Shown here one piece after another: positions 1-6,615 of a stretch of DNA of 6,615 bases. The stretch covers positions 1 to 6,615 of the forward strand of contig PUNB01000077.1 in the NCBI GenBank assembly GCA_003552565.1, given 5' to 3'. Under the pieces are notes generated by a model. That model was not told where the DNA came from, searched no databases, and worked only from the letters and a program-made list of their open reading frames with translations. Made by a program: the position numbers and the translations under genes. The DNA comes from Lentisphaerota bacterium (GTDB lineage Bacteria > Verrucomicrobiota > Lentisphaeria > Oligosphaerales > PUNB01). Each line of letters starts with the position of its first letter. Within the stretch, counting starts at the first letter, position 1.

Positions 1-165
1 TACGCATTACGCATTACACATTACGCATTACACATTACGCATTACACATTACGCATTACACATTACGCATTACACATTACGCATTACACATTACGAATTA
101 CGCATTACACATTACGCATTACACATTACGAATTACACATTACGAATTACACATTACGAATTACA
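1..165. repeat. Heptanucleotide tandem repeat array (cattacg/cattaca), continuing off the left edge
   Basis: A 7-bp unit repeats without any length slip from base 5 to base 165, giving 23 whole units after a 4-base partial unit at the window edge. The units have a higher order. Bases 5-88 are six copies of the 14-mer cattacgcattaca, 89-123 is a mixed stretch that includes one aattacg, and 124-165 is three copies of cattacgaattaca. Variation is confined to the first and last bases of the unit (c/a and g/a). The array ends 16 bases from the gltD stop codon, and bases 166-181 between them hold nothing recognisable. The unit has no self-complementary GC stem, so I do not read the array as a terminator. 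It resembles the short tandemly repeated sequences known from several repeat-rich bacterial genomes. Its function is unknown and its full length cannot be seen here. Confidence 0.95.
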
Positions 166-181
166 CATTGCTAAGTCCAAC

Positions 182-1624
182 TTACAACTTCGCCCCTTCG
201 CTAAGCCAGTCGTCGACTCCGGCGGCGCATCGGCGGCCCTCGGCGATGGCGTGAACCACCAGGGAAGCGCCGCGTGAAAGGTCGCCGGCGACGAATATTC
301 CCGCTTGGTCGCTCATGTAGTTCCGGTCCAGCTTCGGGGTGTTATCCGGTTTGACTGATAAACCGAACTCTTTTAAGATTCCGGCGTTGCCCTCGCGGGT
401 GAATCCCATGGCCAGAAGCACCAGGTCCGCCTCCAGAATTCTTTCGCTGCCGGCGACTTCATTGTATTTCATGTTTCCGCCGGCTGGATCTTTGGACCAT
501 TCAACATCGACAACCCGCGCCCCTTTCACCCGGCCTTCGGGATCGCCGATGAATTCTTTGGTCAGGATCGACCAGTCACGGGTGCCGCCTTCTTCGTGCG
601 AAGATGATTTTCGCAGTTGATACGGCCACTGAGGCCAGGGGGTGGAGGGATCGCGTTCCTCCGGTGGCTTTGGCATGATTTCCACTTGCGCAATGCCTGC
701 CGCTCCCTGACGCACAGAGGTGCCGACACAATCGGCGCCGGTGTCGCCGCCGCCGATGATCAGTACCTGGCGGCCGGCGGCGGAGATATCTTTATCCGGT
801 TCCAGTTGTTCTCCGTCTTCCCGGCGATTCTGGGCGATCAGGAACTCCATGGCGAAATGAATCCCTTGCAGCTCCCGCCCCGGTATCGGCAGGTCCCGCG
901 GAATCGTGGCGCCGCCGGCCAGAATAACCGCTTCGAATGAGCGTTTCAAGTAAGTGATTGAAATATCTTCGCCGATACAGGTATTCGGTTCGAATCTGGT
1001 GCCTTCCTCCTGCATTTGGTGGAGGCGCCGATCAAGAACGCCTTTTTCCAGCTTGAATGCGGGGATGCCGTAACGCAGAATTCCGCCTATTCCGTTGGCC
1101 CGTTCAAAAACCGTTGTCTGATGTCCGGCCCGGGTCAATTGCTGCGCCGCCGCCAGTCCAGCCGGGCCGGAGCCGACCACGGCGCACTTGTAACCGCTTA
1201 AATGAGCCGGCGGCTGCGGGGTTATCCAGTTTTGTTGCCAGCCGTATTCGACAATCTCTTTTTCCAGTTGCCGAATGGTCACCGGCGGCTGGTTGATTGC
1301 CAAGGTGCAGGCGGGCTCGCAGGGGGCGGGGCAGACACGGCCGGTTATTTCCGGGAAGTTATTGGTGGCGTGCAGCATCTCCAGCGCCCGCCGCCATTGA
1401 CCGCGATAGACCATGTCGTTCCAGTCCGGAATCAGATTCTCCAAAGGACAGCCGCTGGCGTGACAGAAAGGAATGCCGCACTCCATGCAGCGAGCACCCT
1501 GTTCACGCAGCTCTTCTTCCTCCATGGAAAGTTCGATTTCACGCCAGTCCTGTATTCTTTCTTCCACAGGGCGTTTCGGCGCCTCGCGACGGTTATATTC
1601 AATAAAGCCGGTGGGTTTACCCAT
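182..1624 (-). CDS. gltD: Glutamate synthase [NADPH] small (beta) subunit
   Basis: This 480-aa flavoprotein supplies reducing power to cytoplasmic glutamate synthase: NADPH reduces FAD, and electrons pass through [4Fe-4S] clusters to FMN in GltB. The N-terminal part (about 1-140) has the cysteine motifs C46-x2-C49-x4-C54-x4-C59 and C98-x3-C102-x3-C106 (GRVCPAPCEPAC), the expected cluster region of this family. A Rossmann FAD site follows at 148-163 (GSGPAG at 151-156, acidic E174 at the end of the next strand). The NADPH-binding insert has GGGDTG at 291-296. The C-terminal FAD motif is GIFVAGD at 442-448. Length is normal for the family. I chose the ATG at 1624, giving MGKPTGF, the common family start, 6 nt after a GAGGAGG. 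A second ATG at 1627 is only 3 nt from it. An open frame continues upstream to 1792, but that extension is gltB sequence read in another frame. The gene overlaps the end of gltB by 8 bases, so translational coupling is likely. The stop is TAA at 182-184. Confidence 0.97.
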   Translation of the reverse strand: MGKPTGFIEYNRREAPKRPVEERIQDWREIELSMEEEELREQGARCMECGIPFCHASGCPLENLIPDWNDMVYRGQWRRALEMLHATNNFPEITGRVCPAPCEPACTLAINQPPVTIRQLEKEIVEYGWQQNWITPQPPAHLSGYKCAVVGSGPAGLAAAQQLTRAGHQTTVFERANGIGGILRYGIPAFKLEKGVLDRRLHQMQEEGTRFEPNTCIGEDISITYLKRSFEAVILAGGATIPRDLPIPGRELQGIHFAMEFLIAQNRREDGEQLEPDKDISAAGRQVLIIGGGDTGADCVGTSVRQGAAGIAQVEIMPKPPEERDPSTPWPQWPYQLRKSSSHEEGGTRDWSILTKEFIGDPEGRVKGARVVDVEWSKDPAGGNMKYNEVAGSERILEADLVLLAMGFTREGNAGILKEFGLSVKPDNTPKLDRNYMSDQAGIFVAGDLSRGASLVVHAIAEGRRCAAGVDDWLSEGAKL

Positions 1625-4600
1625 CATAGACCTCCTCGGTGGCGGATATGGTTTCTGAATCGCGCCGCTGCTCCTGTCGCATACGCTCCAGCGCCCGGCG
1701 GTAATCAATCGGCATGACCTTGACAAAATACTGGGAATGCACCTCCCAGTTGGTCGCAATATGCTGCGCCCGCGGACTGCCGGTGTGTTCAATATGGCGG
1801 CTGATCATGCTCTTCAATGTCACCAGATCTTCTTGCTGATGCACGGTTTCAATGTCAACCATGTCCAGGTTGCAGCGGGTGTCGAAAAGACCGTTCTCGT
1901 CGTACACGTAAGCTATGCCGCCGCTCATGCCGGCGGCAAAGTTGTCGCCGGTGGGGCCGAGAATGACCACGGTGCCGCCGGTCATGTATTCACAGCCGTG
2001 GTCTCCGACCCCCTCGACCACGGCGTTGGCGCCGCTGTTGCGGACCGCGAAACGCTCGCCGGCCAGGCCGTTGATAAAAATTTCTCCCCGATGCGCGCCG
2101 TAAAGAGCCACATTGCCGATAATGACGTTTTCATGGGGGATAACTCTGGCTTTCGCGGCCGGCTTTACGATGACGCGGCCGCCGGACATGGACTTGCCGA
2201 GATAATCATTGACATCCCCGGCCACCCGCATGGTCACCCCCGGAGCCAGGAACGCACCGAAGCTCTGGCCCGCCGAGCCGGTGAAATTGAGCGTTATCGT
2301 GTCGTCCGGCAGTCCGTCGGCTCCGTGGCGGCGAATGATCTGGGCTGAAAGCCTGGCGCCGACGGTGCGGTTGACGTTGCGAATCGGCAGCTCCAGAGAG
2401 ACCGGCCGCTTGTCTCGCCAGGCCGGTTCAAGACGGGGGATCAGGTCGTCATCAAAACATTCCGCCGGTTCAAACCATTCAGATTTCAAACATTTTCCCG
2501 GGTAATCGCGCCAATTGTAATCCGGCCGCAGCAGGCTGGTGAAATCCAGGTTATGAGTTTTACCGTGTTTGATCGCGGGATTGACATCCAGGACATCGAG
2601 GCGCCCGGTCATTTCATCGACACTGCGAAATCCCAGTTCGCTCATCTGTTCACGCAGGTTCTCCGCCAGAAAAGTCAGGAAATTGGCCACGTGCTCCGGC
2701 TTGCCGGTGAAGTGTTTCCGCAGTTCCGGCATTTGCGTGGCCACGCCCACTGGACAGGTGTTGTTATGGCATTTGCGCATCATCACACAGCCGATGCTGA
2801 CCAGCATGATCGTGGCGAAGCCGAATTCATCCGCCCCGAGCAGAGCGGCGACTGCCAGGTCCCGGCCGGTGCGCAGCTGGCCGTCAACCTGCACTCTGAT
2901 ACGTTCCCGCAGTCCCTGCAGCTGCAAGGTCTGCTGGGCTTCCGCCAAGCCCAGTTCCCAGGGCAGGCCGCAGTGCTGGATGGCACTTAGAGGAGAGGCG
3001 CCGGTGCCGCCGTCGCCCCCGGCGATCTGCACCATGTCGGCGCCGGCTTTGGCGACGCCGGAGGCGACTGTGCCGACTCCCGGCTCGGAAACCAGTTTCA
3101 CCGATACGCGTGCATTGGAGTTGACGCATTTCAGATCGTAAATCAGCTGGGCTATGTCTTCGATGGAATAAATGTCATGGTGCGGCGGCGGTGATATTAG
3201 AGTAACGCCTTCGGTAGTGTTACGAACCCGGGCAATGTCAGCAGTCACCTTATGGCCGGGCAGCTGGCCGCCCTCGCCGGGCTTGGCGCCCTGAGCCATT
3301 TTTATCTGCAGTTCATTGCAGTTCACGGCATAATGAGTGGACACTCCGAAACGCCCCGAGGCCACCTGTTTGATCCTCGAGCATTTATCGTACTCGCCCG
3401 GGGCGGTATTAAAACGGGCCGGATCTTCGCCGCCTTCGCCGGAATTGCTGCGGGCGCCGACCAGGTTGCAGCCGGCCGCCAAGGTTTCGTGCGCTTCTTT
3501 GCTGAGCGAGCCTAAAGACATGGCCGAACAGACAAAGCGTTTTACGATCGACTCCGCCGGCTCCACTTCATTGAGCGGTACTTTATCTGCCGCCGGCCGC
3601 AGATTGAAGAGGCTGCGCAGGGTCACCGGCTGTGAGTCTTGATCGTCGATCAACTCGGTGTACTGTTTGAATTTCTCGTAATCCCCCTGGCGGACCGCGG
3701 TTTGCAGGGCCAGCAGCGCTTCGGCGCTGAGCAAGTGCTTGCCGCCTTGCCTCCGCAGAGCGTAATCGCCGCCGATTGTCAGCATTTTCGGCAGCGGCTC
3801 CTCCGTCGGAAAAGCCTGTTTATGCCGCCGTCTGGTTTCATCACTGATCTCTTCCAGGCCGGCGCCGCCGATATGACTGTCTGTGTGTGGGAAATATTCA
3901 TTGATCAACTCACTTGCCAAACCGACTGATTGAAAGGTCTGGGCGCCGGTAAAGCTGCGGATAGTGGAAATTCCGAGTCGGCTGAAGGTTTTGAGCAGAC
4001 CTTTCTTGATTGCCGCCATGTAATTGTCTAAAGCTTTGGCGGGAGAAATTCCATTATTGTTCAGCATCGATTCTTCCGCCAATCGCCTGGCGGTGGCCAT
4101 GGCCAGGTATGGGCAGACGCCGTTGGCGCCGAACCCCAGCAGCATGGCGAAGTGCATGACCTCCCTTGCTTCACCGGTTTCGACAATGATGCCGGCCTGA
4201 CTGCGCAGTCCCTGTCGAATCAGATGATGATGCAGCCCGGAAACGGCCAGCAGAACCGGTATCGGCGCTTGCTGCCGGTTCATCTGCCGGTCGGTCAGGA
4301 TCAGCAGGGCGGCGCCTTCCCGGACTGCCTCCTCGGCTTCCGTGAACAGCCGGTCAAGAGCTTCTTTCAGACCGCCATTGGCGGGGTCGGCCGGAAACAG
4401 GATATTTAAGTTGGCGCTTTTCAGTTCCGGATAGCGGGCCTGGCGAAGCCGTTCAATATCGTCCGGGGTAAGAACCGGGTGGTGCAGCTTGAGCTGGCGG
4501 CAGTGTTCCGGGGTTTCCGCCAGCAGATTGCCTTCACGGCCGACATAACTCATCAGGGACATAACCAGTTCTTCGCGCAGTGGGTCAATCGGCGGATTGG

Positions 4601-6212
4601 TTACCTGGGCGAAAAGCTGCTTGAAATAAGTGAACAGCAGCCGGGGTCGATGGCTCAGGGCTGAAAGCGGGGTGTCATTGCCCATGGAGCCGATCGGTTC
4701 CTGGGCGTTGGCCGCCATCGGTTCCAGGATGGCTTTCAATTCTTCCTCGGTGTAACCGAAAGCCAAATGGGAACGCTCCAGTTCATCCGAGGGCAGGGAG
4801 TCGACCGAGCCCGGACTCAAAAGGCCGCGCAGTTCAATCCGGTTTTCTTCCACCCAGTGGCGATACGGCTGGCGCCGGGCAATCCGGGCTTTGATTTCCC
4901 GATCCGGCACGATTCGCTGTTCTTCTATGTCCAATAGCAGCATCCTTCCCGGCTGCAGGCGGCCGAGGCTGTGGACTTTTTCCGGCGGCAGATCCAGTAC
5001 GCCGGTTTCCGAGGACAGCACCACCAGACCGTCCTCGGCCACCGCGTAACGGGCCGGACGCAGGCCGTTTCTGTCTAGAGTGGCGCCGATATAGCGGCCG
5101 TCGGTGAAAACCAGGGCGGCCGGACCGTCCCATGGTTCCATCAAGGCGCTGTGGTAATCGTAGAAAGCCCGGAGGTCACGGCTGATGTGGTATTTCTCAC
5201 CCCAGGCCTGGGGCGCCATCATCATGACCGAATGGGGCAGAGAACGTCCGGCGGAAGTCAACAGCCGCAGAACCGCGTCGAATGAAGCCGAGTCACTGAG
5301 TCCCGGCGGCAGAATCGGTTTCAGTTTTTCCAGTGCTTCCGCGTCATAACCGGCACATTCCAGGTGCGGCTCCCGTGAGCGCATGCGGTTGACATTGCCG
5401 CGCAGGGTGTTGATCTCGCCGTTATGAGCCAGCATCCGGAAAGGCTGGGCCAGGCTCCAGGCGGGCAGGGTGTTGGTGCTGTAGCGCTGATGCACAATCG
5501 CGAAACGGGCTTTGCATGAGGTACGCTCCAGGTCGGGGAAAACCCGGGACAGCTGGGTGCCGGTAAGCATCCCCTTGTAAACCAGAGTGCGGCTGGAAAG
5601 ACTGGCGATGTAAAAGCGACGGTATTCCGGCTCCAAAAGTTTTTCTATTTCTTTTTCCGTTACTCGCTCGATCAGGTAAAGCCGGCGTTCAAAATCCTCC
5701 TCCGGGATGGAGCCGCGCCCCAGGAATATCTGTCTGAATTCAGGTTCGGTGTCACGGGCGAATCGGCCGATACCGGAGGTTTCCGTCGGCACTCGTCGCC
5801 AGCCTAAAACCTCCGCGCCTTCGTCCCGCGCCGCCTTCTCCAGTGTGCGAATGCAGTCATCGCGGGCTTCCTTATTGCCGGGAAGAAAAATCATTCCCGT
5901 CGCGTAATTGCCCATTTCCGGCAGGTCAAAATCGAGTTCCGCCACTGCTTCGCGAAGCAATTCATCCGGCATTTCCAGCAGAATCCCGGCACCGTCACCG
6001 GTAACTCCATCGCCGCCGACGGCGCCGCGATGTTCCAGATTGACCAGCACCGACAAAGCTTTCTCCACCACTTCCCGAGTCGGCGAATCCTGGAGGCGGG
6101 CGACAAAGCCCACCCCGCAGCTGTCGTGTTCCCGAGCCGGGTCATACAGCCCGACCCGCCGCACCCGTCCATGGCGGTCGAATCGCTGGTCGTATTCAAT
6201 TTGCTCCTGCAT
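1617..6212 (-). CDS. gltB: Glutamate synthase large (alpha) subunit
   Basis: This 1531-aa protein hydrolyses glutamine and transfers the ammonia through an internal channel to 2-oxoglutarate, making glutamate in the GS-GOGAT pathway of the cytoplasm. Domains in order: a class II glutaminase (about 32-430) with Cys32 in HDSCGVGF as the N-terminal nucleophile, HQRYST 241-246, HNGEINT 263-269 and NGLRPARY 382-389; a central domain (about 475-790); an FMN-binding synthase barrel (about 830-1230) with GARSNSGEGGEDP 919-931, KPGEGGQLPG 977-986 and GGDGGTGASP 1065-1074; and a C-terminal glycine-rich beta-helix (about 1275-1500). C1142-x5-C1148-x4-C1153 is the [3Fe-4S] motif, with the spacing known for the family. 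The first 31 residues should be a propeptide cleaved to expose Cys32. I chose the ATG at 6212 because GAGG lies 6 nt upstream and the leader has normal length. The frame stays open to an ATG at 6293, but those 27 codons are AT-rich repeat sequence. It is the first gene of the operon with gltD, which makes an NADPH-dependent rather than ferredoxin-dependent enzyme most likely. Confidence 0.98.
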   Translation of the reverse strand: MQEQIEYDQRFDRHGRVRRVGLYDPAREHDSCGVGFVARLQDSPTREVVEKALSVLVNLEHRGAVGGDGVTGDGAGILLEMPDELLREAVAELDFDLPEMGNYATGMIFLPGNKEARDDCIRTLEKAARDEGAEVLGWRRVPTETSGIGRFARDTEPEFRQIFLGRGSIPEEDFERRLYLIERVTEKEIEKLLEPEYRRFYIASLSSRTLVYKGMLTGTQLSRVFPDLERTSCKARFAIVHQRYSTNTLPAWSLAQPFRMLAHNGEINTLRGNVNRMRSREPHLECAGYDAEALEKLKPILPPGLSDSASFDAVLRLLTSAGRSLPHSVMMMAPQAWGEKYHISRDLRAFYDYHSALMEPWDGPAALVFTDGRYIGATLDRNGLRPARYAVAEDGLVVLSSETGVLDLPPEKVHSLGRLQPGRMLLLDIEEQRIVPDREIKARIARRQPYRHWVEENRIELRGLLSPGSVDSLPSDELERSHLAFGYTEEELKAILEPMAANAQEPIGSMGNDTPLSALSHRPRLLFTYFKQLFAQVTNPPIDPLREELVMSLMSYVGREGNLLAETPEHCRQLKLHHPVLTPDDIERLRQARYPELKSANLNILFPADPANGGLKEALDRLFTEAEEAVREGAALLILTDRQMNRQQAPIPVLLAVSGLHHHLIRQGLRSQAGIIVETGEAREVMHFAMLLGFGANGVCPYLAMATARRLAEESMLNNNGISPAKALDNYMAAIKKGLLKTFSRLGISTIRSFTGAQTFQSVGLASELINEYFPHTDSHIGGAGLEEISDETRRRHKQAFPTEEPLPKMLTIGGDYALRRQGGKHLLSAEALLALQTAVRQGDYEKFKQYTELIDDQDSQPVTLRSLFNLRPAADKVPLNEVEPAESIVKRFVCSAMSLGSLSKEAHETLAAGCNLVGARSNSGEGGEDPARFNTAPGEYDKCSRIKQVASGRFGVSTHYAVNCNELQIKMAQGAKPGEGGQLPGHKVTADIARVRNTTEGVTLISPPPHHDIYSIEDIAQLIYDLKCVNSNARVSVKLVSEPGVGTVASGVAKAGADMVQIAGGDGGTGASPLSAIQHCGLPWELGLAEAQQTLQLQGLRERIRVQVDGQLRTGRDLAVAALLGADEFGFATIMLVSIGCVMMRKCHNNTCPVGVATQMPELRKHFTGKPEHVANFLTFLAENLREQMSELGFRSVDEMTGRLDVLDVNPAIKHGKTHNLDFTSLLRPDYNWRDYPGKCLKSEWFEPAECFDDDLIPRLEPAWRDKRPVSLELPIRNVNRTVGARLSAQIIRRHGADGLPDDTITLNFTGSAGQSFGAFLAPGVTMRVAGDVNDYLGKSMSGGRVIVKPAAKARVIPHENVIIGNVALYGAHRGEIFINGLAGERFAVRNSGANAVVEGVGDHGCEYMTGGTVVILGPTGDNFAAGMSGGIAYVYDENGLFDTRCNLDMVDIETVHQQEDLVTLKSMISRHIEHTGSPRAQHIATNWEVHSQYFVKVMPIDYRRALERMRQEQRRDSETISATEEVYDG
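1631..1637 (-). promoter_or_regulatory. Ribosome binding site of gltD, inside the end of gltB
   Basis: The minus strand reads GAGGAGG, followed by TCT and then two consecutive ATG codons. Spacing is 3 nt to the ATG at 1627 and 6 nt to the ATG at 1624, so the site favours the second ATG. It lies within the last codons of gltB, upstream of the gltB TAA at 1617-1619, so ribosomes finishing gltB would end on top of the gltD start. Confidence 0.85.
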
Positions 6213-6218
6213 AATTAA

Positions 6219-6222
6219 CCTC
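6219..6222 (-). promoter_or_regulatory. Ribosome binding site of gltB
   Basis: The minus strand reads cGAGGttaattATG, a 4-base Shine-Dalgarno core 6 nt before the ATG at 6212. It decides the start: no comparable site precedes the upstream in-frame ATG at 6293, and the codons in between come from repeat-like intergenic DNA. Confidence 0.7.
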
Positions 6223-6236
6223 GAATTGGTCGCTAT

Positions 6237-6310
6237 AAATTTCGCATATTTCGTGGTTGAAAAAAAGTAGTAAATAAAACCACGGATGGACACTGATTAA
6301 CACTGATAAT
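6237..6310. repeat. Dispersed intergenic repeat motifs (ISVHPW-type) in the gltB leader
   Basis: Two AT-rich motifs face each other just upstream of gltB. On the plus strand, 6237-6258 contains atttcgtggtt, and 6278-6310 begins aaccacggatggacactg and ends in a 10-bp near-tandem pair (cactgattaa, cactgataat). They share the inverted core cgtggtt (6252-6258) and aaccacg (6278-6284), separated by 19 bases that include a run of seven A. Read on the minus strand in one frame they give ISVHPWF and then NHEICEI. I recognise these from experience as recurrent spurious peptides of dispersed intergenic repeats in environmental bacterial genomes. The repeat begins 25 bases upstream of the gltB start codon, so the operon's promoter either lies in it or was displaced by it. 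The family assignment is recollection, not a search result. Confidence 0.6.
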
Positions 6311-6410
6311 AAATTTTTTGTGGATTTTTGTGTCATGACCACTTTCGGATTTATTCCCGACCATGTATTCATAACTAAATTGGACAAGTGGTCAGATAAA
6401 TTTTTTGTGG
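6309..6410. repeat. 15-bp direct repeat enclosing a 9-bp inverted repeat
   Basis: The 15-mer ataaattttttgtgg occurs exactly at 6309-6323 and again at 6396-6410. Between the copies lie 72 bases holding a perfect 9-bp inverted repeat, tgaccactt at 6336-6344 and aagtggtca at 6386-6394, the second arm ending one base before the second direct repeat. The arms enclose 41 bases with no recognisable content. Inverted repeats inside direct repeats recall the outline of a small non-autonomous insertion, but the first arm is 12 bases away from its direct repeat, and the 15-mer is AT-rich with a T run, so this is only a description of structure. Confidence 0.6.
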
Positions 6411-6493
6411 CTATTAAATCCATCGTTTCACATAAGCCCGACCGCTGACGCGGCGTGCCCCGCATACCCCGAGGGTGAGACTGTTGCGGCATT
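6411..6493. other. Intergenic stretch with nothing recognisable
   Basis: These 83 bases complete the gene-free region upstream of gltB. Composition turns GC-rich at about 6437-6490, unlike the AT-rich repeats nearer the gene. Only very short self-complementary pieces are present, such as ccgc-tgac-gcgg. I find no ribosome binding site with an attached frame, no tRNA-like fold and no convincing promoter. The GC-rich part could be the worn end of a former gene or repeat, but nothing in it identifies one. Confidence 0.4.
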
Positions 6494-6601
6494 AAAAACC
6501 TTGTCTCGCACCTTGTCTCGCACCTTGTCTCGCACTTCGTCTGATTTGTGCTCAAGCTCGACAACGCCGGGACTAGGTGCGAGACAAGGTGCGAGACAAG
6601 G
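6494..6601 (-). terminator. Possible terminator of a gene upstream of gltB (minus-strand hairpin plus T run)
   Basis: On the minus strand the second arm of the 27-bp inverted repeat is followed directly by TTTTT (6494-6498). A GC-containing stem with a following T run is the outline of an intrinsic terminator, and it is oriented to end transcription arriving from the right before the gltBD operon. Against this, the stem is much longer than usual, the loop is 49 bases and the T run is short. The repeat may simply be a repeat. No gene reading into it is visible in the remaining 14 bases of the window. Confidence 0.25.
6499..6601. repeat. 12-bp tandem units in inverted orientation (27-bp stem)
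   Basis: Three exact tandem copies of ccttgtctcgca occupy 6499-6534, followed by a decayed fourth unit (cttcgtctgatt, 6535-6546). After a unique stretch, 6578-6601 carries two exact copies of the reverse complement, tgcgagacaagg, preceded by agg. The right arm 6575-6601 is therefore perfectly complementary to 6499-6525 over 27 bases with a 49-base loop. Because the units are tandem, it could also pair one unit over, with 6511-6534. The arrangement differs in unit, length and composition from the 7-bp array at the other end of the window. Confidence 0.9.
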
Positions 6602-6615
6602 GAGTGCATATTTGA

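Noticed and set aside
1..165. CRISPR array or telomere-like repeat.
   Set aside because: The units are 7 bp, directly joined and without spacers, which excludes CRISPR. Nothing suggests a replicon end, and short tandem arrays of this kind occur inside bacterial chromosomes.
1625..1792. Extended gltD start giving 56 extra N-terminal residues.
   Set aside because: The extension is the end of gltB in another frame, rich in Arg, Ser and Pro and unlike GltD. MGKPTGF at 1624 matches the usual family N-terminus and has a well-spaced GAGGAGG.
1737..2348. Plus-strand open frame of 203 codons opposite gltB, and a similar one of 171 codons at 1202-1717 opposite gltD.
   Set aside because: Both lie antisense to strongly conserved gltBD coding sequence. 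GC-rich genes commonly leave such open frames on the other strand. Their translations show no recognisable domain.
6246..6274. Possible gltB promoter on the minus strand: TTTACT (6269-6274), 17 bases, AAATAT (6246-6251).
   Set aside because: The first hexamer matches the consensus at four of six positions and the second at three of six, in AT-rich repeat DNA where such matches arise easily. Too weak to annotate.
6213..6293. Extended gltB start at 6293 adding 27 residues (MSIRGFIYYF...).
   Set aside because: These codons lie in AT-rich intergenic repeat DNA. The ATG at 6212 has GAGG at 6 nt and leaves a 31-residue propeptide before Cys32, a reasonable length for the family.
6196..6609. Minus-strand open frame of 137 codons upstream of and overlapping the start of gltB, with a CETR-repeat N-terminal part.
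   Set aside because: It reads straight through every intergenic repeat: the CETR units are the 12-bp tandem repeat and ISVHPWF...NHEICEI is the dispersed repeat. Its end overlaps the gltB start in another frame, and no Shine-Dalgarno precedes its ATG within the window.

Overview
The window is dominated by one two-gene operon on the minus strand, gltB-gltD, which encodes both subunits of NADPH-type glutamate synthase (GOGAT). It is read from right to left: gltB (1617-6212, 1531 aa), then gltD (182-1624, 480 aa). The two overlap by 8 bases. Both genes look intact, full length and catalytically complete. The large subunit converts glutamine plus 2-oxoglutarate to two glutamates. The small subunit takes electrons from NADPH through FAD and passes them via iron-sulfur clusters to the FMN of the large subunit. 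This is ordinary core nitrogen metabolism.

The flanks are less ordinary, because both are built largely of short repeats. At the left, 1-165 is a 7-bp tandem repeat array (cattacg/cattaca) that runs off the window edge and stops 16 bases short of the gltD stop codon. At the right, the 403 bases upstream of gltB carry no convincing gene. From the gene outward they hold a pair of motifs resembling a dispersed intergenic repeat of environmental bacteria (it reads ISVHPW in one frame), a 15-bp direct repeat enclosing a 9-bp inverted repeat, a GC-richer stretch with nothing recognisable, and 12-bp tandem units in inverted orientation that can fold into a 27-bp stem.

The organism is a bacterium with fairly GC-rich coding sequence, AG-rich Shine-Dalgarno sites (GAGG, GAGGAGG) and a repeat-rich intergenic genome. 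The GltD start (MGKPTGF) and the full-length GltB with NADPH-type partner are widespread in bacteria, so the phylum cannot be fixed from this window. I see no tRNA, rRNA, CRISPR array, transposase or phage gene, and no sign of a new multi-gene system. The points worth a second look are the repeats.
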